From: UBA6059 sp964351595 | Lineage (GTDB): Bacteria; Bacteroidota; Bacteroidia; Cytophagales; Cyclobacteriaceae | Assembly (NCBI GenBank): GCA_964351595.1 | Contig: CAYGOT010000006.1 | Span: 54,191-118,190 of the forward strand | Reading direction: 5' to 3' | DNA: 64,000 nt | In this document: piece after piece, positions 9,167 to 16,476 of the stretch | Numbering within the stretch: the first letter of the stretch is position 1 | Layout: the number at the start of each line of letters is the position of its first letter | Program-made: the position numbers and the translations under genes | Notes under the pieces: generated by a model | What the model was told of the DNA's origin: nothing | The model's input: only the letters and a program-made list of their open reading frames with translations | Databases searched by the model: none

Positions 9167-10471
9167 CTATTTCCTAATAAGCGCAAGTGTGCTATTAAGC
9201 ACTACATCCTCTCCTTTCTCAAGATCATCGACTTTGGGAGCAACACCAATATCTGGAATCACACCCCTACCAAACAACCGCTCAGGGTCAGGAGCCGTGT
9301 AGTACTTCCACATTGGTATGCTAATGCTAATGCCGGAGTGATTCAAAGTCACAGATTTACTGTATCCACTCGTATTGCCGCTGCTACCACCACCAGTTTC
9401 TTCTCCGATGAAGACACCTCGCCGATTGGCTTTGAGCACAGAGGCCACATCTGCACAGGTAGAGAAGCTCAGTCCATCGATCAATATGTAAAGCGGGCCA
9501 TCGAATGAATTGTTGTCGGGCTGTTGGACATTGAGCCCGTCATGGCTGGTCATCAGCCTGGTTTCTTGCGCTTCCCGGATCGTCCCGTACCCGGAATAGT
9601 CCTTCGTTACTTCGATCTTATCAAAATACCGGAAAGGCTTGTCTACCAGATAGGAGACTAATTTCGCGCCATAGAGATCATCACCCCCTCCATTGCCACG
9701 GAGATCCAGGATGACGGGTTTTGGTGAGGTGCTGATCTTGGCGAATGATTCGGAAAGAAATTGATAATAGTCCTGACCGGACCGGTTAATGGCAGAGCTG
9801 CCAAATGAAGATATTCTTAGGTAGTGGTGATCCCGGTTTTCTGTCAGCTCAAGAATCTCATCATGTCCGTCATTCCTGTTTCGACGATTGATCTCAAGTA
9901 ACTCATGTATGGAAACCCCTGATAATTCAACGGACAAACGGACATCATTCCTCATCAAGTCCAGCAGATATTGATCAGCCGTATTATCCACAAACAGCGA
10001 AAAGAAATAGCTGAAGTTTCTGGCCGTTATTTGGTATTTCAAAGTCTCATTGAAGCCATCGGCAGACAGATGATCAAAAATGGCAGGCACTATTTCAGAC
10101 ATGGGTCTACCATTGATAGCCATAATTTGATCCCCGATTTCCAGCCCCTTGCTGTTGTGATCCGCAAACTTGACGTAAGCGTCCTTTTCTACAAATGCAA
10201 TCGAGAGAGGAACAAACTTAGCGCTGGACTCAAACGACAACCTTTTAGCCTCAGGCATTGAAGCCCTGCTATGCCCACACCGCACTTGAGCGACTAGCTT
10301 TCTGACCATTCCAAAGAAGGCCATATCATCAGTTGCCTGAGCATTTTCAATGGCCTCATCAAACTGATCGGTGAGGCTTTCCTTGGAGGTGTACCAGTCA
10401 TAGCCCGGATGATAGTGCTCAAGTTCGGACTGAAGTTGGAGTAGGTCAGACCTTACCTGATCGGAGGACAA
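9167..10471 (-). CDS. S41 family (tail-specific) peptidase, start disrupted
   Basis: The frame encodes a C-terminal processing/S41-type serine protease with a PDZ-like middle (about residues 70-130, 'KGLEIGDQIMAINGRPMSEI') and the catalytic domain 'PVILDLRGNGGG', 'GLSFSTCADVASVL' (Ser of FST as nucleophile), 'GEETGGG'. The longest frame starts at a TTG (10471), but in-frame codons upstream still encode a hydrophobic lipoprotein signal, FKPLLPFLLFAC. The only nearby ATG (10534-10536) is out of frame with that signal by one base. One extra base in the A4 tract at 10529-10532 (T4 on the coding strand) would give MIFKPLLPFLLFAC. The gene is therefore either freshly frameshifted or carries a sequencing error. 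It lies about 120 bases downstream of the ATPase gene. Confidence 0.8.
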   Translation of the reverse strand: MSSDQVRSDLLQLQSELEHYHPGYDWYTSKESLTDQFDEAIENAQATDDMAFFGMVRKLVAQVRCGHSRASMPEAKRLSFESSAKFVPLSIAFVEKDAYVKFADHNSKGLEIGDQIMAINGRPMSEIVPAIFDHLSADGFNETLKYQITARNFSYFFSLFVDNTADQYLLDLMRNDVRLSVELSGVSIHELLEINRRNRNDGHDEILELTENRDHHYLRISSFGSSAINRSGQDYYQFLSESFAKISTSPKPVILDLRGNGGGDDLYGAKLVSYLVDKPFRYFDKIEVTKDYSGYGTIREAQETRLMTSHDGLNVQQPDNNSFDGPLYILIDGLSFSTCADVASVLKANRRGVFIGEETGGGSSGNTSGYSKSVTLNHSGISISIPMWKYYTAPDPERLFGRGVIPDIGVAPKVDDLEKGEDVVLNSTLALIRK

Positions 10472-10656
10472 TATTTCTAGACCAATGGTAGGACGGCATG
10501 CAAAGAGAAGAAAGGGTAGCAGAGGTTTAAAATCATGAAGTACAAAGTCCTAAGAAGTTGTACTCATTTAAATGTAAACAGTTATGGGCTGACCATAGAC
10601 TACATCTTATTCAAGACCAATGTAAATTATTAAGATGCTTTTTGATGAAACCTCAA

Positions 10657-12294
10657 TTATTGATCTAATGGCAATTGCTCCATGGTATTGACTTTAAAGT
10701 AGGAATACAGGGATGGGTGGACATAATACTTGTTATTATTCGAGATGTCCTCTCTTTGAATGGATATCTCATCGTAAAAAAATACAACAGGAAATGTGGG
10801 GCCCTTTTTTATTCCCAATATGCCGATGTGATACAAGAGAAATACAATCTTTTTGAAGAAACCGTTAAAGTTAATTTTACTTTCTCGCCATGATTTCACC
10901 GCCTCACATAAAACACCACGGTATTGCTTTTGGTAATCATCGTCACAATACACATCAGTAAATGAAACTTCATTTATTGATTTAAGTCTAAACCCATCCA
11001 TAATACCATTTAAGAAGCGACAAATGGATTGAATATCCCCGTAGTTTTCCCTCCACTCATCTTCGAGAGCTTGAAACCTTTCTATGGAATATGGCACCTC
11101 TGCTTTATGAATTATATCCCTTGTAAACTGAGTTTTGCTGTTGGCCTTGCCAATAGCATGATTAACGAAAGCAATTACATCCCTTGGCCTCATATAGGTT
11201 CTTTTCAAAACGTAATCAACGCCTAGTTCATTTGTCTTTCGAACTTGATAAAATGCATTTCTTACATCCAGGTTATTTCCTGAAACCACTTTCAACCTTC
11301 GGTCTAAGAATTGAATGAGTTCTGGTTTTTCCCACTGCATATGGGCATAAAGGGGTTTAAACTTTTCTCTCTGACCTCCTTCATGTTTGCTGCCAAGCTT
11401 TAAAAGCTCACTTAGATTTTCTCTGAGTGAAATAACAATTTTGACACCTTTAAAACTTCGTAGTTCTTTGATTACCTCGACCATAGCACCTATTAGGTCG
11501 TAGCGAAATCCTGCCTCAATCCATTCCTTATCTAAGTCATCTATGACGATATAGAATTTTTTTTGGTGCTCTACAAAAAGGTCATTTTTTAGAAAGCGGA
11601 CTATTTCTATCAATTCTTTTGATTGAACCTCATGAATTACGGATTCCGCTTTATGCTTTACATCTGATTGATATTTTGAGTTTATACCTTTTTCATAAGA
11701 CAGTTGGCTACTGATTTCTGATATATCAAAACCGGCAGAAACCTTGAAATTGTCCGAGATTGTTTTTTCAAGCTCTCTAATTTGATATTCTGTATCTAAC
11801 CAAAACTTATCCGTCCATTTATCTAAATAATTCAAAGCCTTTTCTTTGCTTGGATCCATTTTCCCCATCCTTTTCAAGATCTTTTCTTTCATTTGGCTGA
11901 TCCAAATGCCTTGTTTTTCTTTTTTGAAATCATCGGGAAAATAAAGCTTGATCAATTCTACGACAAAGACGTGCTTCCATAAAACCTTGAAGAATAGGTT
12001 GAGATTAATATCAAGTTCTCTAAAGTACTTTAAGATTGTAGAATTACTCAAAAACTGTAGTGACATGGCCTCTGGTTCTATTCGCTTAATGTTCTCACAG
12101 CTTTTTTCTAAATATTGAATGATCGCACTTTTACCTGAGCCGGTTCTCCCAAGAAGAATGCACTTCTGTGATTTAGTATCGAGAACCTCAGACAATATGT
12201 CACTTTCGACATAAGCTTCAAAAAGCAATTCATCAGTTTCTGCATCCGGAGAACCAATATTAAGTGTTTTGTTAATTCTAAATTTTTTACTCAT
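10657..12294 (-). CDS. P-loop ATPase, Sll1717-like family
   Basis: The 545-residue protein is AT-rich compared with its neighbours. It has a Walker A motif GRTGSGKS (49-56) and a Walker B strand FYIVIDDLD (247-255), followed by 'VKIVISLREN' near 285, the layout of STAND/KAP-like ATPases of the Sll1717 family. A basic, coiled middle (about 120-230) separates the motifs and an all-helical C-terminal half follows. No transmembrane segment is evident. These ATPases occur sporadically in accessory islands, often beside restriction or toxin genes; their activity is not established. The start MSKKFRINKT (12294) is preferred to the upstream in-frame ATG because the extra 24 residues are atypical. A defence role is inferred only from its position. 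Confidence 0.72.
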   Translation of the reverse strand: MSKKFRINKTLNIGSPDAETDELLFEAYVESDILSEVLDTKSQKCILLGRTGSGKSAIIQYLEKSCENIKRIEPEAMSLQFLSNSTILKYFRELDINLNLFFKVLWKHVFVVELIKLYFPDDFKKEKQGIWISQMKEKILKRMGKMDPSKEKALNYLDKWTDKFWLDTEYQIRELEKTISDNFKVSAGFDISEISSQLSYEKGINSKYQSDVKHKAESVIHEVQSKELIEIVRFLKNDLFVEHQKKFYIVIDDLDKEWIEAGFRYDLIGAMVEVIKELRSFKGVKIVISLRENLSELLKLGSKHEGGQREKFKPLYAHMQWEKPELIQFLDRRLKVVSGNNLDVRNAFYQVRKTNELGVDYVLKRTYMRPRDVIAFVNHAIGKANSKTQFTRDIIHKAEVPYSIERFQALEDEWRENYGDIQSICRFLNGIMDGFRLKSINEVSFTDVYCDDDYQKQYRGVLCEAVKSWRESKINFNGFFKKIVFLLYHIGILGIKKGPTFPVVFFYDEISIQREDISNNNKYYVHPSLYSYFKVNTMEQLPLDQ

Positions 12295-12561
12295 TGTTTC
12301 TGCTTTGTAGAAAAATGTGTTGTCAACTAAAATTAACTTTTTCAACAAATAGAGACAACAGAACACTAGACGATTATAACATCTATTATGGCAACCATGT
12401 AAGTGAGAACTGGAGGTTCCTTTTATCAGGCGATTATATCAGTTCAACCCAGAAGTCACAGTGGGCTTCTGATGGCCAACCCAATTTAGTAGGCGGATTA
12501 TATTGTTAGCAACCAGGATGTGGTCTCGACACTATTTGCAATGAGAAAGAAAACATTACTT
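12295..12561. other. AT-rich intergenic stretch between ATPase and PadR gene
   Basis: These bases hold no recognisable gene. A 71-codon open frame (12294-12509) looks like no known family and overlaps the divergent ATPase start. The region must contain the promoters of two divergent genes. The PadR-proximal end holds the dyad described separately. Confidence 0.4.
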
Positions 12562-12616
12562 ACTAAATAGTAGAACATATCAAGAAACTCTCCGTATATT
12601 AGTTCTACAATTTAGT
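12562..12616. promoter_or_regulatory. Long dyad before PadR gene (candidate operator)
   Basis: The arm actaaatagtagaac (12562-12576) is repeated in inverse as gttctacaatttagt (12602-12616), with 14 of 15 bases complementary and a 25-base spacer. The dyad ends 5 bases before the PadR ATG at 12622. PadR proteins bind dyads as dimers and usually repress their own operon. The position supports an operator role, but a transcript hairpin is the alternative. Confidence 0.5.
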
Positions 12617-12621
12617 AGTAT

Positions 12622-12963
12622 ATGATAGAAACACGTTTAGGAGAATTTGAAGAGGTTATCCTCTTGTTGGTTGGTATCCTGGGAGAGGATGCTTATGCCC
12701 TCAACATTGCCAATGAATTTGAAAATCAGACCAAGCGGGCGGTATCCATTGGTGCTGTGCATTCCACACTGACTCGTTTGGCAGAGAAGGGGTTTCTGGA
12801 TTCGCAGATGGGTGCTGCTACCGCCGAGCGCGGAGGTCGCCGCAAGCGAATTTTTACGATCACAGCCAGTGGTCAGGGAGCGTTGAAGCACTCTCGTGAG
12901 TTCAAACTGTCACTTTGGAAGCAATATCCTGCTTTTTCCAACCTCTCATTTTCCGTCAGCTAG
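12622..12963 (+). CDS. PadR family transcriptional regulator (module 1)
   Basis: The 113-residue product is a PadR winged-helix repressor. It has 'LGEFEEVILLLVGILGEDAYALNI' for helices 1-2, the recognition region 'SIGAVHSTLTRLAEKGFL' (about 42-59) and the wing 'GGRRKRIFTITASG'. It lacks the long C-terminal dimerisation helices of PadR-s2 proteins, as usual for PadR proteins linked to FtsX permeases in Bacteroidota. The effector is unknown. The permease gene starts at, or just before, its TAG stop (12961-12963), so the two are cotranslated. It is paralogous to the gene at 16138. Confidence 0.9.
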   Translation: MIETRLGEFEEVILLLVGILGEDAYALNIANEFENQTKRAVSIGAVHSTLTRLAEKGFLDSQMGAATAERGGRRKRIFTITASGQGALKHSREFKLSLWKQYPAFSNLSFSVS

Positions 12964-12964
12964 C

Positions 12965-15559
12965 TTGTCAAAACAACAACATATTCCTCCAAGGCTGGCA
13001 GAACGCCTTATCACCTGGCTGCTCAAAGACGAGCTGGCTGAAGAAGTGCTGGGCGATCTGGAGGAGAAGTTCTACCAAACCGGTGAGGCCAAGTCCTGGT
13101 CTCGCGCTCGGCGCAACTACTGGTATCAAGTCATCCACTATCTGCGCCCCTTTGCCATCAATATTTTTAGGTCAAACCACTCAATACAACTCATCATGCT
13201 TAAGAATTACATCAAAATAGCGTTGAGAAACGCACGCAAGAATGCTGCTTATAGCGGATTAAACATTTTCGGTCTAACACTGGGCTTTACAGCTTGTATG
13301 CTCATTTTTTTGTGGGTACACCATGAGTCGAGTGTCGACCGATTTCATGATAATGGAGAAAACATCCACCGGGTCTGGCGGCATATGCACCAGGCCAATG
13401 GTACGGTGATTTCCATGGGCTATACACCCCAGCCCGTCATGGATGTGCTACTTACTGAGTATCCTGAAGTCGAGCAGCTAACCGCACTCAGCTGGAATAT
13501 GGATGTCCTCTTTGAAAGAGGAGAGGTCATCGGCAATGAATATGGCATGTACGCTTCCAAGGACTTTTTCGAAGTGTTCAGCTATGAATTGCTCGCTGGT
13601 GCCGGGGATGTCCTAGCAGACCCGACTAAGATTGTGATCAGTGATCAACTCGCACGGAAGTACTTTGGTGCCACCGAAGATGACTTTTCTAATGTGATCG
13701 GAGAGACGATTGTAGTCGATGAAGAAGAGTCGTACATGGTTAGTGGTGTGGTGCGTTCACCCGGCCACCTTAGCTCATTGCAGTTCGATTGGCTGCTACC
13801 ACTCAAGGGGTTAATGGATACGAATGACTGGATGCGCAGTTGGAATAGTGGAAGCATCCGCATATTTGTGGAGCTGTCTCCCGGTACGCAAGCTGCAGTA
13901 GCGCAGCGGATAGAACAGGAGATCAACGATCATGTGGAGGAAGATATTGATGAGCGCCTCACGCTGCAACCGCTCAATGATCAATATCTGTATTCGCAAT
14001 TTGAGAACGGCCAAATAGTTGGAGGCCGCATCACCTATGTACGCATCCTCAGCGCAGCAGCGATTTTCCTGTTCATTGTGGTATGTCTCAATGCCATGAA
14101 CCTTATTACCGCTCAGTCTACCAAGCGCACACTAGAGGTGGGTATTCGCAAGGTATTGGGAGAAGCCAGGAGCTCAGTCCGCCTGCAGTTTATTGTGGAG
14201 TCTATGCTTTTCGCATTTGCCGCCACCCTGCTGGCACTCGCTACCACATGGTTGTTGCTCCCTTATTTTTCCACGCTCATCGATACCCCGATGAGTATCA
14301 CTAATCTCGACATTCAGGTATGGGTTTATGCATTCCTGCTGGTGATAGGTGCCGGACTGGTCATGGGCTTGTATCCCGCTTTATTGTTGCCAGCGATGAA
14401 GATCATCTATGCGCTGAGGGGTACAGCTACCCGCGCATTGTCAGCTGGCAGCTACCGCAAAATATTAATTGTCTTCCAGTTCAGCATCTCTATTATCATC
14501 GTGTTTGCTGCCATGATCATCAGCGATCAGGTAGGCTACATACTCAACAAAGACATTGGTATCGACAAGGACAACCTGATCCTCGTCGAGATGGAGGGAG
14601 CATTAGCTGACAAGTATGATACCTACCGGAATGAACTCCTGCAGATCCCCGAGGTGAGAAACGTGACCTCCGCCTCTGGCAACCCTATCCAGTATGGCCG
14701 CTCAACCGGCTCAGCTGTCTGGGCAGGCAAAGACCCATCTGACAACACCGATATTGGGATTATGCTAGTCAATGATGATTTTATCGAGACGGTGGGAATC
14801 GAATTGCTCCAAGGCCGAACGCTCTCTGCGAGCTACGGTGCTGACACCAGCAACTATCTTATCAATGAGGAGGCTGCCAAGATCATGGGCTTTGACGACC
14901 CGCTCAACCAGCGGCTGTCAGTCTGGGGCGCGGAGGGCAATATCGTCGGCATCATCAAAAACTTCCACACGCACGACCTCTATGAGCCCATCGGACCCAT
15001 GATCATCAACTACTACCCAACGAGCACCGAGGTGGCGCTGATCAAACTTGATGATGCAAACAATGATGTTATTGCCAAGATAGAGGGGCTGACGGCCACC
15101 CTCAATCCCAAGTATCCATTTGAGTTCGAGTTCCTCGATCAGTCCTATGCTGAGAGCTACCGCAATGAAGTGGTAGTCGGTCAGATCATCAAATTATTTG
15201 CCGTCATTTCTATCATTGTCAGCTGCATCGGTCTTTTCACTTTGACGACCTACTCCACTTACCTGCGCACCAAGGAGATTGGCATCCGGAAGGTATATGG
15301 GGCTGGCGTAGATCAGATTATCCTGATGCTATCCAAAGAATACTCCATACTCATCCTGATTTCGATAGTGCTGGCATTGCCAGTGACTATTATCTATGCC
15401 CAGGAGTGGCTGGAGCAGTTTCAGTACCGTATCGACTTGAGCGCGTTCAACCTGGCGTTGGGCGCTATTGTCGGTATGGCAATTGGATTGATCACCGTTG
15501 GGGTCAAGTCCTATCAGGCTGCTACCGCCAATCCGATGAAGAGTCTGAGGAATGAGTAG
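12965..15559 (+). CDS. FtsX/MacB-type ABC transporter permease with prefix domain (module 1)
   Basis: The roughly 864-residue permease has an N-terminal prefix (about 5-75, 'PPRLAERLITWLLKDELAEE', 'VLGDLEEKF') typical of permease-prefix-domain-2 transporters. Two FtsX-MacB repeats follow: a TM at about 85-110, a periplasmic MacB core, three TMs near 360-490, a further TM with a second core, and three final TMs ending 'TANPMKSLRNE'. No ATPase gene is adjacent, so an ATPase encoded elsewhere must power it, or it works as a sensor partner. The start is uncertain: the frame opens at a GTG (12896) inside padR, but the TTG at 12965, one base after the padR stop, gives a normal N-terminus. Confidence 0.88.
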   Translation: MSKQQHIPPRLAERLITWLLKDELAEEVLGDLEEKFYQTGEAKSWSRARRNYWYQVIHYLRPFAINIFRSNHSIQLIMLKNYIKIALRNARKNAAYSGLNIFGLTLGFTACMLIFLWVHHESSVDRFHDNGENIHRVWRHMHQANGTVISMGYTPQPVMDVLLTEYPEVEQLTALSWNMDVLFERGEVIGNEYGMYASKDFFEVFSYELLAGAGDVLADPTKIVISDQLARKYFGATEDDFSNVIGETIVVDEEESYMVSGVVRSPGHLSSLQFDWLLPLKGLMDTNDWMRSWNSGSIRIFVELSPGTQAAVAQRIEQEINDHVEEDIDERLTLQPLNDQYLYSQFENGQIVGGRITYVRILSAAAIFLFIVVCLNAMNLITAQSTKRTLEVGIRKVLGEARSSVRLQFIVESMLFAFAATLLALATTWLLLPYFSTLIDTPMSITNLDIQVWVYAFLLVIGAGLVMGLYPALLLPAMKIIYALRGTATRALSAGSYRKILIVFQFSISIIIVFAAMIISDQVGYILNKDIGIDKDNLILVEMEGALADKYDTYRNELLQIPEVRNVTSASGNPIQYGRSTGSAVWAGKDPSDNTDIGIMLVNDDFIETVGIELLQGRTLSASYGADTSNYLINEEAAKIMGFDDPLNQRLSVWGAEGNIVGIIKNFHTHDLYEPIGPMIINYYPTSTEVALIKLDDANNDVIAKIEGLTATLNPKYPFEFEFLDQSYAESYRNEVVVGQIIKLFAVISIIVSCIGLFTLTTYSTYLRTKEIGIRKVYGAGVDQIILMLSKEYSILILISIVLALPVTIIYAQEWLEQFQYRIDLSAFNLALGAIVGMAIGLITVGVKSYQAATANPMKSLRNE

Positions 15560-15790
15560 GATCCGTCATTATGTAAGACGGGAATATCGTTGTTCGTCAT
15601 TCCGGTTTGGAGGTACGACAATACCGGAATCTGAATGCCTGACTAGACAAAGAATATAGAACGAGATTGTGGAATTGGTCAAGTGTCTCCTACTCAAAAA
15701 CTAAAGTGCTATCTCCGAGTAACGGATTCCTGACTTCCGCTGCGCTCCATCAGGAATGACGATGTGGCTAGTCATTAATGCGTACTTAGG
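15560..15790. repeat. Intergenic REP-like hairpins with CGTCATTCC signature
   Basis: Two clear hairpins occur: ATTCCGGT (15599-15606) with ACCGGAAT (15623-15630), and ATTCCTGA (15726-15733) with TCAGGAAT (15750-15757). The word CGTCATTCC occurs at 15595-15603 and in inverse at 15753-15761, and a shorter CGTCATT lies at 15574. This pattern matches the dispersed REP-type elements seen between genes in many Bacteroidota. No gene was found in 15560-16137. Confidence 0.5.
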
Positions 15791-15822
15791 AAGACAGGGT
15801 TTCAAATCCTGTCTTTCTTTTT
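15791..15822 (+). terminator. Rho-independent terminator
   Basis: AAGACAGG (15791-15798) pairs perfectly with CCTGTCTT (15808-15815) across a 9-base loop, and a T-rich run (15814-15822) follows. It lies about 230 bases after the permease stop and would end the module 1 transcript, including the REP-like hairpins. Confidence 0.6.
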
Positions 15823-16076
15823 CCTAATAATCACCCTCCAAGCCATCCCGAAGAGATCTTATGCGTCTTGCAAGACATTGTAAAACTGTTAAGAAGCCTG
15901 AAGGCATGGCGGTGCTTAGTGTGGTCTGCTGTGGACCAGCATTTATTCCGGGTAGGGAAAAGAAAAACCAACCAGCCGCCCGGAAGTAAGAACCCCTCCA
16001 AAATAAAGCCTGCCCTCTATTTAACCCTCTTTTCCAATGACTAATTTCCAACAACCAACTACTAATATTTATTAAA

Positions 16077-16128
16077 ACTGCAATTACGAATAAAATAATG
16101 TAACTATATTTACTGCAATTACGAATAA
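16077..16128. promoter_or_regulatory. Perfect 17-bp direct repeat before second PadR gene
   Basis: actgcaattacgaataa occurs at 16077-16093 and again at 16112-16128, 35 bases apart start to start and ending 9 bases before the PadR ATG. Tandem sites on the promoter suggest an operator for the adjacent PadR repressor. The sequence is unrelated to the dyad of module 1. The binding role is inferred. Confidence 0.5.
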
Positions 16129-16137
16129 TATAGCATT

Positions 16138-16476
16138 ATGAAGAAAACGAAACTCGGAGAATTTGAAGAAATGGTGCTGCTGGTGGTAGTCGTCCTTCAG
16201 GAGAACGCCTACGGCGTAGAGATCAAGCGTGAGCTCGAGTCACGTATGAAGGAGCAACTTAGTGTGGGGTCTATTCAATCCGCTTTGAAGCGCATGGAGG
16301 AAAAAGGGTTTCTCAATTCTGAATTCGGTGAAGCTACCAACAAGCGCGGAGGTAAACGCAAGCGCATTTACACGGCCACCCCATTTGCGCAGATGGTGCT
16401 TAAGGAACTCAAAGAAATTCGTGCAGGACTATGGGAAGCGATTCCCGCTTCAGAAGTGGTATTGAAAACCATATGA
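16138..16476 (+). CDS. PadR family transcriptional regulator (module 2)
   Basis: The 112-residue PadR winged-helix protein is paralogous to the module 1 regulator ('LGEFEEMVLLVVVVLQENAYGVEI', 'SVGSIQSALKRMEEKGFL', 'GGKRKRIYT'). It presumably represses its own operon through the 17-bp direct repeat just upstream. Its TGA stop overlaps the ATG of the permease gene (ATGA at 16473-16476), a strong sign of translational coupling. The ligand is unknown. Confidence 0.9.
   Translation: MKKTKLGEFEEMVLLVVVVLQENAYGVEIKRELESRMKEQLSVGSIQSALKRMEEKGFLNSEFGEATNKRGGKRKRIYTATPFAQMVLKELKEIRAGLWEAIPASEVVLKTI

Noticed and set aside
12294..12509. A 71-codon open frame between ATPase and PadR genes, considered as an integrase relic.
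   Set aside because: No integrase or transposase motif can be read, and the frame overlaps the divergent ATPase start.
15824..16054. A 76-codon minus-strand frame between the PadR modules.
   Set aside because: No similarity and no operon context; the stretch reads as promoter and spacer sequence.
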